DNA of 64,000 nt, taken from contig NZ_LT960614.1 of the NCBI RefSeq assembly GCF_900231165.1, positions 3,411,501 to 3,475,500 of the forward strand, given 5' to 3'. Under the pieces are notes generated by a model. That model was not told the DNA's origin and searched no databases. It saw nothing but the letters and a program-made list of their open reading frames with translations. Made by a program: the position numbers and the translations under genes. This DNA comes from Hartmannibacter diazotrophicus (GTDB lineage Bacteria; Pseudomonadota; Alphaproteobacteria; Rhizobiales; Pleomorphomonadaceae). Each line of letters begins with the position of its first letter. Position 1 is the first letter of the stretch. This document shows positions 52,182 to 60,718 of the stretch, piece by piece.

Positions 52182-53138
52182 ATGCGCTCGCCCCTCACCC
52201 CGGCTTCCCTTCGCTATGTGGATCAGGTCGCCCGCTCCGGCTCGATCCAGAAGGCGGGCAAGGAACTGAATGTTGCGGCATCTGCCGTCGATCGGCAGAT
52301 CCTGCTTATGGAACAGGACCTTGGCGTCGAACTCTTCGAGCGTGTTCCGCGCGGCATGCGGCTGACGGCGGCCGGCGACGCCCTCGTCACCCTCGCCCGG
52401 CGCTGGCGTGCCGACGAACGGCGGGTCGTCGCTGAAATCAAGCAATTGCAGGGCATCGATCAGGGCCACGTCCGCATCGCCGCCATGGACAGCCACGTCA
52501 ACGGCTTCCTGCCCGATTTCGTCGAGAGGCTTGCCGCCGAGCAGCCCCGCATCACGCTCGATATCGAAATCGCAACGCCGGACGATGCCGTTTCCGCCCT
52601 GCTCTCCGGCGAAGTCGACGTCGCGGCGATCTTCAACCTCACGCCGCGCCGCGACGTCCATGTTCTCTGGAGCGCGGAGCTGCCGCTCGGCTGTGTCGTC
52701 GCGCCGACGCATCCGCTGGCCGAGGAGAAGGAGGCCAATCTGCAACGGGCTGTTGCTCATCCGATCGCGCTGCAAAGCCGGGCGCTTGTGATCCGCCGGT
52801 ATCTTGAGGCGCACTATGGCTGGCTCTTCAACGAGCCGAACAAGGCGGTCGTCACCAACTCGCTGCAACTGGTCAAGAAACTGGCCTGCGGCGGGCACTA
52901 CCTGGCCTTCACCTCGGAGCTCGATGCCGCGCCCGAGTTGATTTCCGGCGAACTCGTCTTCCTGCCGATCCGGGACAAGGGCGCCGAACCGCAGACCGTC
53001 AGTGTCGCGATCGACAGCCGCAAGCCGATCTCCCGCATTGGGCGGATCGTCGCCAAGGCCCTTGAAGATGAAATCGGCGGCTGCCTCGACAAGGTGCGGA
53101 ACATGCCCGGGCAGCAGGTGATGTCGGCGCGCCCCTGA
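52182..53138 (+). CDS. LysR-type regulator
   Basis: A 318-residue LTTR. HTH: LRYVDQVARSGSIQKAGKEL and ASAVDRQILLMEQDLGVELFER, then the effector domain from about residue 90. TTG 52173 is an upstream alternative start. It is divergent from the ABC-UraDH operon and carries the dyad at 52152-52170, so it probably governs that operon. It converges with the LuxR gene. Confidence 0.9.
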   Translation: MRSPLTPASLRYVDQVARSGSIQKAGKELNVAASAVDRQILLMEQDLGVELFERVPRGMRLTAAGDALVTLARRWRADERRVVAEIKQLQGIDQGHVRIAAMDSHVNGFLPDFVERLAAEQPRITLDIEIATPDDAVSALLSGEVDVAAIFNLTPRRDVHVLWSAELPLGCVVAPTHPLAEEKEANLQRAVAHPIALQSRALVIRRYLEAHYGWLFNEPNKAVVTNSLQLVKKLACGGHYLAFTSELDAAPELISGELVFLPIRDKGAEPQTVSVAIDSRKPISRIGRIVAKALEDEIGGCLDKVRNMPGQQVMSARP

Positions 53139-53180
53139 TGGGCTGGCCGGCGAATTCGCATCCCGGAAGACGAAGCCATT

Positions 53181-54017
53181 TCATTTCGCGTTCTGGGCGA
53201 CGAACCATGCGAAGAGTTCCGCCTGGGAACTGATGTGGAGCTTGCGGTAGATATTGCGGCGATGGACCTTCACGGTGCCCGGCGTCATGCCGAGCCGGTC
53301 GGCGATCGAGTCCGAGGAATGCCCCTGCAGGACCAGGTCGACCACCTGGCTCTCGCGCGTCGTCAGAAGCGATTTCTCCATGACCGGAGGCTCGGCCGCC
53401 CGCACTCCAAGGTCTTCTTCCCTGCTGGCATGTTGGCCAGACAGATCGGGCATGCCGACGCGCTGTTCGGGCACCTCCGTATCGCCCCAAGCCAGCCGCA
53501 CCAGCGACATCACCAATGGCGCCGCGCGCCGCAACTCGCGGATTTCGACCGCTGAAAAGGCCCGGGAACGCTTCAGGCGCATCAGCGACAGAACGACGGT
53601 CACGCCGCTTTCCATCGGAACGAAGAAGCCCACCTCCTCCGCAAGGCCCGTCTTCTCATAATAGGTGCGGAAATATTCGCTGGCATAGAAGCGGTCCGGC
53701 GCCAGTTCCCGCATGCGCCAGAACCCCGACCGGCGTGCGAGCGCCGTCTGGCAGAACGGGTCCAGCCGATAGGGGCCGTCCTGGTAGAGCGCCACGAAGA
53801 CGTGGCTGTCCTGCCGGTTGAAGGTTTCGAACAGGCAGGGCGGACGCGCATCGCCGCGATAGGCGAAGACAACGGAATGATCGAAGCGGATGGCCTCGGA
53901 AAACCAGGCCAGAAGGGCCGGTCCGAACGCCGAGGGATCGGCGCCGGACAGGGCCACGATCACATCCGCCAGCCTCGCCGACGGCTCAAGCCGCGTGTGC
54001 ACTGCAGAAAGGGACAT
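53181..54017 (-). CDS. LuxR-type regulator
   Basis: A 278-residue regulator. The C-terminal HTH (about 210-265) reads LLTTRESQVVDLVLQGHSSD, then DRLGMTPGTVKVHRRNIYRKL. The N-terminal 200 residues are not a clear autoinducer-binding domain: the conserved W/Y/D pattern is not obvious, so it may belong to the orphan or solo group. It is divergent from the ABC operon at 54131, with direct and inverted ATACC motifs between them. Confidence 0.88.
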   Translation of the reverse strand: MSLSAVHTRLEPSARLADVIVALSGADPSAFGPALLAWFSEAIRFDHSVVFAYRGDARPPCLFETFNRQDSHVFVALYQDGPYRLDPFCQTALARRSGFWRMRELAPDRFYASEYFRTYYEKTGLAEEVGFFVPMESGVTVVLSLMRLKRSRAFSAVEIRELRRAAPLVMSLVRLAWGDTEVPEQRVGMPDLSGQHASREEDLGVRAAEPPVMEKSLLTTRESQVVDLVLQGHSSDSIADRLGMTPGTVKVHRRNIYRKLHISSQAELFAWFVAQNAK

Positions 54018-54070
54018 ACCACTCCCAACGAATTTTTCTGCCTAAATACCACTTCGGAGGTATATACCTC
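54016..54070. promoter_or_regulatory. Repeated ATACC sites, candidate LuxR operators
   Basis: ATACCACTCC (54016-54025) and ATACCACTTC (54046-54055) are direct repeats 30 bp apart, on one face of the helix. The second pairs with GGTAT to make ATACC-N8-GGTAT. A perfect 14-bp palindrome GAGGTATATACCTC (54057-54070) adds another copy. The first repeat overlaps the LuxR start codon, which would suit autorepression. Confidence 0.5.
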
Positions 54071-54130
54071 AGAGCAAGGCTTTGCTAGTTTTTTAGCATG
54101 ATTAAATCGGATGCAAAGACGGAGCCTCCG

Positions 54131-55207
54131 ATGAGCCCGACCGGCAACCCCGATATTGAATTCCGCAAGGTAACCAAGGCCTTCGGCAGCTTCACGGCCG
54201 TTCACGGCATCGACCTTGCCGTGCCCGCCGGCAGCTTCGTTGCCCTGCTCGGACCGTCCGGTTGCGGCAAGACGACCAGCCTCCGGATGATCGGCGGTTT
54301 CGAGATGCCGACGAGCGGCGAGGTCCTCGTCGCCGGCCGGGACATGGCGGGCGAACCGCCCTACCGCCGCCCCGTCAACATGGTCTTCCAGCACTACGCG
54401 CTGTTCCCGCACATGACCGTTGCGGCCAACGTTGCCTACGGGCTGAAGCAGCAGCGCCCGCGTCTGGCAGCGTCCGAGATCAAGGCGCGTGTAGGCGAAG
54501 CGCTCGAGATGGTGCGCCTCGGAGCACTTGGCGGACGGCGGCCGCACGAACTCTCCGGCGGCCAACAACAGCGGGTGGCGCTCGCCCGTGCGCTCGTCAA
54601 CAAGCCCCGCGTTCTGCTGCTCGACGAACCGCTGGCGGCCCTTGACAAGAAACTGCGCACCGCGATGCAGATCGAACTCCAGAGCCTGCAGCGCGACCTC
54701 GGCATCACCTTCCTGCTGGTCACGCACGATCAGGAAGAGGCACTGTCCATGAGCGATCTCGTCTGCGTCATGAGCGAGGGCCGCATCGCCCAGCTTGGAA
54801 CGCCCGGCGAAATCTACGACCATCCGTCGACGCTGTTCGTCGCCGACTTTGTCGGCAAGACCAACATGCTCGCCGGAGAGGTCCTTTCCGTGACCGACGG
54901 CATGGCCGAGATCAGGCTCGCCAACGGCCAGATGACGCGGGCAAAGGGGCGCGACGGTCTCAAGGCCGGCTCCGGCGCGACGGTCTGCGTCCGGCCCGAA
55001 GCGCTGACGCTTGGCACCGAGCCGGGCGGCCCCGTCGGCACGATCCACAATCGCATCTTCCTTGGACCGAGCGCGGACTATGCGATCGACGTGCCCGGAT
55101 TGGGCCAGCTTCTGGCCCAGGTTCCCGCGTCCGAGGCCGTCCATGGCCCGGGCGCCGACGTCAGCGTCTCCTTTGACCCGCGAAAAGCCATCGCGTTTCC
55201 AACCTGA
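54131..55207 (+). CDS. ABC ATP-binding protein, PotA-type
   Basis: A 358-residue ATPase. Walker A GPSGCGKTT (about 44-52), FQHYALFPHMTVAANVAYG, the signature LSGGQQQRVALAR, Walker B VLLLDEPLAALD and switch His in VTHDQEEA, followed by a TOBE domain. ATG 54131 has GGAG six bases ahead; ATG 54098 lacks such a site. It heads the plus-strand spermidine-type cassette and is divergent from the LuxR gene. Confidence 0.93.
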   Translation: MSPTGNPDIEFRKVTKAFGSFTAVHGIDLAVPAGSFVALLGPSGCGKTTSLRMIGGFEMPTSGEVLVAGRDMAGEPPYRRPVNMVFQHYALFPHMTVAANVAYGLKQQRPRLAASEIKARVGEALEMVRLGALGGRRPHELSGGQQQRVALARALVNKPRVLLLDEPLAALDKKLRTAMQIELQSLQRDLGITFLLVTHDQEEALSMSDLVCVMSEGRIAQLGTPGEIYDHPSTLFVADFVGKTNMLAGEVLSVTDGMAEIRLANGQMTRAKGRDGLKAGSGATVCVRPEALTLGTEPGGPVGTIHNRIFLGPSADYAIDVPGLGQLLAQVPASEAVHGPGADVSVSFDPRKAIAFPT

Positions 55208-55251
55208 ACCAGCGGAAAGACTGGTCACCAAGAGCAGAACGAGGGGTTCAC

Positions 55252-56409
55252 ATGTCCAGATCAGACGACAACCGGCCGATCCGGCCCGACCAATTCGTGC
55301 ATGAACTGATGCGCTGGAAGCGCGGCTCGGTGAGCCGGCGCCACTTCCTCGGCGTCACCGGCCTCGGCCTTGCGACCGCGGTCTTCGCCCGTGAGACCGG
55401 CCTTGGCTTCAACCCGGCCTTCGCCGGCGACCTTGGCGACAAGGTCTCGCTCGCCACCTGGCCGAACTACCACGATCCGGCGAACTTCGCCGCCTTCACC
55501 GAGATGACCGGCTGCGCGGTCGAGGTGAATGTCTTCGGCTCCAACGAGGAGATGCTGGCCAAGCTCCAGGCCGGCGGTTCGGGCTGGGACGTTTTCGTGC
55601 CGACCAACTACACGATCTCGACCTACGCCAAGCTGGGTCTCATCGATCCGCTGGACCTGTCGCAACTGTCGAAATACGACGCCGGCAGCAACGACCAGCG
55701 CTTCACCCACGAGGGCACGGTCGACGGCACCGTCTATGCCGTTCCGAAGAACTGGGGCACGACCGGCTTCGTCGTCAACACCGACAAGCTGCCGAAGGGC
55801 ATGACGTCCTGGAAGGAATTCTGGGACATCACCAAGGACAAGGCCTCGGGCCGCGTCATGGTGCATGACTACCAGCTCACGACCATCGGCAATGCGCTGA
55901 AATATTTCGGCTATTCCTTCAACTCGGTTGACGCGAAGGAACTGGCCGATGCCGAGAAGCTGCTGATCGAGGTCAAGCCGCATCTCTATGCGATCAACTC
56001 GGACTACCAGCCGCCGCTGCGCAACGGCGATGCCTGGATGTCGATGTGCTGGACCGGCGACGGCACCCAGCTCAACCGCGATCTTCCCGAGATGGAATAT
56101 GTCCTCGGCAAGGAAGGCGGCGAGATCTGGACCGACTTCTACGCCATCCCGAAGGAAGCGGCGAACAAGCCGGCCGCCTACGCGCTGATCAACTATCTCG
56201 AAACGCCGGAGATCAACGCCAAGGAAGTCATCGCGCACGGCTATCCCTCCACCGACAGCCGCGTGACGCCGCTGCTGCCGAAGGAGATCATCGACAACCC
56301 GATCGTCTACCCGGCGAAGGAACTGCTGACGCCGCTGGAGTTCGGCGCCGCCGCGACCCTCACCGATCCGGGCCGCGCGGAGCTGATGGCCCGCTTCAAG
56401 TCGGCGTAA
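55252..56409 (+). CDS. ABC substrate-binding protein, PotD-type
   Basis: A 385-residue binding protein. A twin-arginine motif, VSRRHFLGVTGLGLATAVFA (about 28-47), follows an N-terminal stretch. The lobe features VSLATWPNYHDPANFAAFTEM and GWDVFVPTNYTISTYAKLGLI (in part) are PotD-like. Spermidine/putrescine binding is the family norm, but several acidic contact positions cannot be checked by eye. It lies 44 bp after the ATPase gene and precedes two permeases. Confidence 0.92.
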   Translation: MSRSDDNRPIRPDQFVHELMRWKRGSVSRRHFLGVTGLGLATAVFARETGLGFNPAFAGDLGDKVSLATWPNYHDPANFAAFTEMTGCAVEVNVFGSNEEMLAKLQAGGSGWDVFVPTNYTISTYAKLGLIDPLDLSQLSKYDAGSNDQRFTHEGTVDGTVYAVPKNWGTTGFVVNTDKLPKGMTSWKEFWDITKDKASGRVMVHDYQLTTIGNALKYFGYSFNSVDAKELADAEKLLIEVKPHLYAINSDYQPPLRNGDAWMSMCWTGDGTQLNRDLPEMEYVLGKEGGEIWTDFYAIPKEAANKPAAYALINYLETPEINAKEVIAHGYPSTDSRVTPLLPKEIIDNPIVYPAKELLTPLEFGAAATLTDPGRAELMARFKSA

Positions 56410-56488
56410 TGCATCGTCCGTGCAGCGGGACCGCCCAAAGGACGGCCCCGCTGCACGGCGCCCGTTCCGTCCCCCCAAGGATCGCTTC

Positions 56489-57352
56489 ATGGCTCAAGAG
56501 ACGTCCAGAAGAGGCCTCGTCACGGGCGCCCTGCTTGCGCCGGCCGCCATCTGGCTGTTCGCCTTTCTGGTGCTGCCCTTCATCGCCATTCTGGTCTTTT
56601 CGGTCGGCGAACGCGGGCCAGCCGGCGGCTATGCGGCAGCCTTCACGCTCGACCAGTACCTCAACCTTCCCGCCCGGGCGAAGGCCTACTGGAACACGCT
56701 GATCATGGCGCCGCTCGGCGCCTTCGCCTGCCTGCTGGTCGCCTATCCCTTCGCCTACTATCTCGCCGTCAAGGCGTCTCCAAAGCGCCGCATGCTGTTG
56801 CTGGCGCTCGTGGTCGTGCCCTTCTGGACATCGCTTCTGATGCGCACCTACGCGTGGATGTATATCCTCGGCGGACGCGGCCTTCCGGCGCTGCTGGAGT
56901 GGCTCGGCCTTGGCGACCACATCCTGCTCAACACGCCCGGCACCGTTCTTCTCGGCATCGTCTACGGCTACCTGCCGCTGATGATCCTGCCGATCTATGT
57001 CGGCCTTGAGAAACTGGATCTTCGTCTTCTCGAAGCCTCAGCCGATCTCGGCGCGCGTCCCGTCTCAACCTTTCTCGACATCACGCTGCCGCTATCCCTG
57101 CCAGGTGTCTTTGCAGGCTTTTCGCTCGTCACCATCCTCCTCATGGGCGAGTTCCTCATCCCCGCGCTGCTTGGCGGCGGCAAGGTCTTCTTCCTCGGCA
57201 ATGCGCTCGTCGATCTTTTCCTGCAATCGCGCAACTGGCCCTTCGGATCGGCGATTGCCGTCTCGCTCGTTGTGCTCGTCGTGCTGATCATGATGGCGAC
57301 CAACGCCCTGACCAACCGCCTCTCCGGCGCCCGCCAGGCGGATCTTGTCTGA
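56489..57352 (+). CDS. ABC permease, PotB-type
   Basis: A 287-residue membrane protein with six spans and the loop ASADLGARPVSTFLDITLPLSLPGV (in part, about 188-212). ATG 56489 is chosen; the frame extends 23 codons upstream without hydrophobic sequence. Its TGA overlaps the next ATG (TGATG at 57350-57354). Confidence 0.92.
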   Translation: MAQETSRRGLVTGALLAPAAIWLFAFLVLPFIAILVFSVGERGPAGGYAAAFTLDQYLNLPARAKAYWNTLIMAPLGAFACLLVAYPFAYYLAVKASPKRRMLLLALVVVPFWTSLLMRTYAWMYILGGRGLPALLEWLGLGDHILLNTPGTVLLGIVYGYLPLMILPIYVGLEKLDLRLLEASADLGARPVSTFLDITLPLSLPGVFAGFSLVTILLMGEFLIPALLGGGKVFFLGNALVDLFLQSRNWPFGSAIAVSLVVLVVLIMMATNALTNRLSGARQADLV

Positions 57353-58173
57353 TGCGCGCCCTCGTTATCGCCGTCTACGTCTTCCTTTACGCGCCGATCG
57401 CCCTGATCGTGCTCTTCTCGTTCAATGCCGGCCGGCATGCCAGCGAGATCACGGGCTTTTCGATACAATGGTACGGCAAGGCGCTGGCCAATCCGTTCCT
57501 CGTCTCGGCCCTGCAGAACAGCCTCGTCATCGCCTTCACCAGCGCGACCCTTGCAGCCGTTTTCGGCACAGCCGCAGCCCTTGGGCTGCCCCGGCTCGGC
57601 AGGCGGTCCCGGGCCATCTTCGACATGCTGTTTGCCGCGGCCATCGTGGTGCCGGGCGTCGTCATCGGCATCGCGACGCTGGTTGCGCTCGTTGCCGTCT
57701 TCGATGTCGTCAATCCGTTGATCGCTTCGCTCTGGCCGGGAGAAAAGCCGCTGAAGCTCGGCCTTGGCTACGGCTCCATCATTGCCGCCCACACGCTCTT
57801 TTCCATGGCTTTGGTGGCGATGATCGTGAAGGCCCGGCTAGCAAGCCTCGGGAGGGATCTCATCGAGGCGTCGAGCGACCTCTACGCAACGCCCTTCACC
57901 ACCTTCCGCTCCATCGTCCTGCCGCAGATTTTCCCGGCCATCCTCGCCGGCTTCCTGCTCGCCTTCACCTTCTCCTTCGACGATTTCATCATCGCCTTCT
58001 TCGTCGCCGGCACGCAGACGACACTGCCCATCTACGTCTTCTCCTCGATCCGGCGCGGCGTCACGCCCGAGATCAACGCCATCGCCACGATCGTGCTGAT
58101 GGTCTCGCTGGTCGCAGTCTTTTCCGCCCAGGCGCTCCTCGCCCGTCAAAAATCAAGAACCTCCGGGGAATAA
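57352..58173 (+). CDS. ABC permease, PotC-type
   Basis: A 273-residue membrane protein with six spans and an ASSDLYATPFTTFRSIVLPQIFPAI loop (in part, about 168-193). It overlaps the PotB-type gene by one base and is followed by an SDR gene after three bases, giving a five-gene cassette. Confidence 0.92.
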   Translation: MRALVIAVYVFLYAPIALIVLFSFNAGRHASEITGFSIQWYGKALANPFLVSALQNSLVIAFTSATLAAVFGTAAALGLPRLGRRSRAIFDMLFAAAIVVPGVVIGIATLVALVAVFDVVNPLIASLWPGEKPLKLGLGYGSIIAAHTLFSMALVAMIVKARLASLGRDLIEASSDLYATPFTTFRSIVLPQIFPAILAGFLLAFTFSFDDFIIAFFVAGTQTTLPIYVFSSIRRGVTPEINAIATIVLMVSLVAVFSAQALLARQKSRTSGE

Positions 58174-58176
58174 TCG

Positions 58177-58935
58177 ATGATCCTGAAAGACCGCGTGGCG
58201 ATCGTCACCGGTGCCGGCTCCGGCATCGGCCAGGGCGGCGCCCAGATCATGGCGCGCGAGGGGGCCCACGTCGTTGTCGTCGACCGCAATCTGGAGCGCG
58301 CACGCGACACGGTCGATATGATTGCGGCTGCCGGGGGCAGCGCCGAGGCAAAGGGCATCGACGTCACAAATGACGAGGCCATGGCCACCCTCGTCGAGGA
58401 TGTGCGCGGCAGGCACGGACGGATCGACATCCTGCACAACCACGCCGGCATTCAGGTGGAAGGCACCCTGGAATCCGTCTCGGTCGAGGGATTCGACGCC
58501 TCGCTGGCCGTCAACGTGCGGGCCCATTTCATCGGCGCCCGCCTGGTCATGCCGGCCATGCGGGCACTGGGCAAGGGCGTCATCCTCAACACCTCGTCCT
58601 CATCCGGCGTCTTCTACGACCGCGAGATGATCGCCTACACGACGTCCAAGCACGCCGTCGTTGCCATGACGCGCCAGATCGCGGCCGACTATGCCCGCTT
58701 CAACATCCGCGTGAATGCGCTCTGCCCCGGTTGGGTCGATACGCCCTTCAACGACCCCTTCATTCGCCAGATGGGCGGACGCGAGGCCATCGAGGCGTAT
58801 ATCGCCGAAAAGGTGCCCATGGGCCGCTGGGCAAGCATCGAGGAAATCGCCGAGACGATCCTCTTCCTCGTCTCTGATCGCTCGTCCTATATCACTGGCC
58901 AAGCCATTGTGGCGGACGGTGGCGAGACGATCTGA
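58177..58935 (+). CDS. Short-chain dehydrogenase/reductase (SDR)
   Basis: A 252-residue SDR with TGAGSGIG (11-18) and catalytic Y154-x-x-x-K158 in YTTSK, serines at 140-143. The usual NNAG is NHAG (88-91, LHNHAGIQ), a small change at a structural loop. The closing FLVSDRSSYITGQAIVADGG is typical. It is co-transcribed with the polyamine-type ABC cassette (four-base gap), so its substrate probably enters by that transporter. It converges with the RpiR gene. Confidence 0.9.
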   Translation: MILKDRVAIVTGAGSGIGQGGAQIMAREGAHVVVVDRNLERARDTVDMIAAAGGSAEAKGIDVTNDEAMATLVEDVRGRHGRIDILHNHAGIQVEGTLESVSVEGFDASLAVNVRAHFIGARLVMPAMRALGKGVILNTSSSSGVFYDREMIAYTTSKHAVVAMTRQIAADYARFNIRVNALCPGWVDTPFNDPFIRQMGGREAIEAYIAEKVPMGRWASIEEIAETILFLVSDRSSYITGQAIVADGGETI

Positions 58936-58974
58936 GAGTTTGCGCAAAGCGGATCGCCTGCCTCCGCTTCGGTA

Positions 58975-59826
58975 TCAGTCGATGTCGCCGAGTTCCTCGT
59001 GCAGGCCGTCGATGATTTCGGCGCGCTGCTGCGCCGGCTTGCCCGCATGGGCGGCGTAGGTCAGCGCCAAAAGCCGGATCGCGCTGCCGATGGCGGTATG
59101 CGACGCCCCGAGCGCGAAACTCGACACATGGCAGGGCAGCACGACCTTCGAATAACGCTGCAGGTCCAGCATCGAGGTCCGGTCGGTGATCGTCACCACA
59201 TTGAGCCGGCTCGTCCTTGCATAGGAGAGGATCGATTTCAGGATCGAGGGTCTCGGCGGCAGGGAGATCAGCAGCAGCACGTCCTTCGGCCCGGTCATGG
59301 CCAGATCTTCGGCCCAAGACCCTTGGTTGATGCCGAGGATCATGACGCTGTGGCGCAGGCGCGCGAACAGCAGGCGCGCGTAGCGGGCAAATCCCTCCTC
59401 CGGCCCGAGCCCGAGGACCCAGACGCGCGGCGCATCGGCGATCAACTCAGCCGCTTCCCGCACCGTATCGGAGCGAAGCTCCTCGAAGGTCTTGGTGAGA
59501 TTCTTCAGCTCAAGTTCCAGATGCGCGCCGATGGTCCGCCCGAGCGCGATCTGCTCCGACTTGGTGACCGAGAACTCGTAAGGCTCGGTCGTGTTGCGCT
59601 CCTCGCGCGCCTGCAGCTTGACCTCGTTGAAGTCGGCATAGCCGAGATGCTGGAAGAAGCGCGCCGCCGTCGCCTTGGAAACGCCGGCCATTTCCGCGAT
59701 CTCGGTCGCCGAATGGGTGAGGATGTCGTCCTGCCGGTCGAGAATGAGCTGGGCCAGCTTCTGCTCGCCGGCCGTCAGGCGGGAATAGCGTTCCTGAATT
59801 CTCAAGACGAGACGCGAAGCCATCAA
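58975..59826 (-). CDS. MurR/RpiR-family transcriptional regulator
   Basis: A 283-residue regulator. The N-terminal HTH_6 domain reads RYSRLTAGEQKLAQLILDRQ, then SATEIAEMAGVSKATAARFFQHLGY (in part). The C-terminal SIS domain follows (about 120-260), with RVWVLGLGPEEGFARYARLLF and ISLPPRPSILKSILSYAR. RpiR proteins bind phosphosugar-like effectors. It is divergent from the cycloligase-like gene at 59930, and TGAAAC sites lie between. The alternative start 59823 is possible. Confidence 0.92.
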   Translation of the reverse strand: MMASRLVLRIQERYSRLTAGEQKLAQLILDRQDDILTHSATEIAEMAGVSKATAARFFQHLGYADFNEVKLQAREERNTTEPYEFSVTKSEQIALGRTIGAHLELELKNLTKTFEELRSDTVREAAELIADAPRVWVLGLGPEEGFARYARLLFARLRHSVMILGINQGSWAEDLAMTGPKDVLLLISLPPRPSILKSILSYARTSRLNVVTITDRTSMLDLQRYSKVVLPCHVSSFALGASHTAIGSAIRLLALTYAAHAGKPAQQRAEIIDGLHEELGDID

Positions 59827-59883
59827 GGGATCCTAGATTCGGCGGACCAGCATCAAAAAAGACTAGCACCCCCCTTGCAATAA

Positions 59884-59919
59884 TGAAACATGAGTTTCAT
59901 GATGATGAAACAGTGAAAC
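59884..59919. promoter_or_regulatory. RpiR operator candidate: TGAAAC repeats
   Basis: TGAAAC (59884-59889) and GTTTCA (59894-59899) form a perfect dyad with a four-base spacer. Two more direct TGAAAC copies follow at 59906-59911 and 59914-59919. All four half-sites lie within 46 bp upstream of the cycloligase-like start at 59930 and 58-93 bp from the RpiR start. Confidence 0.6.
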
Positions 59920-59929
59920 GAGGGGCAGC

Positions 59930-60667
59930 ATGTCGCAATCGGGTCTCATCCGTCAGCGCATCTGGGAGCGACTGAAGGAGGTCGCCAGGCCCGACACGCG
60001 CCTGCACCTCGAGTTCTCCGATGTCATTCCCGATTTCGAGGGATCGGACATCGCGACGGATCGCATCGTGGCGGAGGCGGCCTTCAAGGAGAGCCGCTTT
60101 GCTTTCGTGACGCCCGACAACTCGCTCGTCGATCTCCGGCGCCGGATGATCGCGGCGGGCATGCCCTTCGTGATGTCGACCTACAACATCCGCCGCGGCT
60201 TTCTGCTGATGGAACCGGGTCGGGTGCCGGAAGGCGCCGAACTCTATGCGGCATGGCTCGACGGCATGGAGCATTTCGCAAGGCCGGTGACGCTGGCTGA
60301 AATCGCCGAGATCGGCCGCTTCGACTTTGCCGTCACGGGCGCGTCCGCCGTCTCCACCGACGGGGTGCGCTTCGGCAAGGGCCACATTTATTTCGACCTC
60401 GAATGGGGCATGTTCACCGATCTCGGGCTCATGCAGGAAACGACGCCGGTCGCCGCCATCGTTCACGATGTCCAGGTGGTGGACGACAAGCTCTTTGCCA
60501 GCGAGACCGACATCGCCATCGACATGATCGCGACCCCGACCGGGCTCATCCGGGTCGACCGCCAGTCGAAAAGGCCTCGCGGTGTCCGCTGGGACCTCGT
60601 GACCAAGCAGCAGATTGCCGACACCCCTCCCTTGCGGGAACTCGCCCGCATGCGGGGCATCGCCTGA
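59930..60667 (+). CDS. 5-formyltetrahydrofolate cyclo-ligase-like protein (COG0212-type)
   Basis: A 245-residue protein related to 5-formyl-THF cyclo-ligase. IRQRIWERLKEVARPD and DRIVAEAAFKESRFAFVTPDNSL (in part) open the fold. The usual ATP/folate-binding GRGGGYYDR is here GKGHIYFDLEWGM (about 147-159), and a VHDVQVVDDKLF strand follows. This is a paralogue class, not a standard cyclo-ligase; COG0212-type paralogues have been tied genetically to thiamin metabolism. It lies 51 bp before an NMT1/THI5-type binding protein and behind an RpiR operator, supporting a pyrimidine or thiamin-linked role. Confidence 0.8.
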   Translation: MSQSGLIRQRIWERLKEVARPDTRLHLEFSDVIPDFEGSDIATDRIVAEAAFKESRFAFVTPDNSLVDLRRRMIAAGMPFVMSTYNIRRGFLLMEPGRVPEGAELYAAWLDGMEHFARPVTLAEIAEIGRFDFAVTGASAVSTDGVRFGKGHIYFDLEWGMFTDLGLMQETTPVAAIVHDVQVVDDKLFASETDIAIDMIATPTGLIRVDRQSKRPRGVRWDLVTKQQIADTPPLRELARMRGIA

Positions 60668-60718
60668 CAGAACAAGACCTTACGCCGACCCACGCCTCAA
60701 GCAACGGAGCCTGATGCC

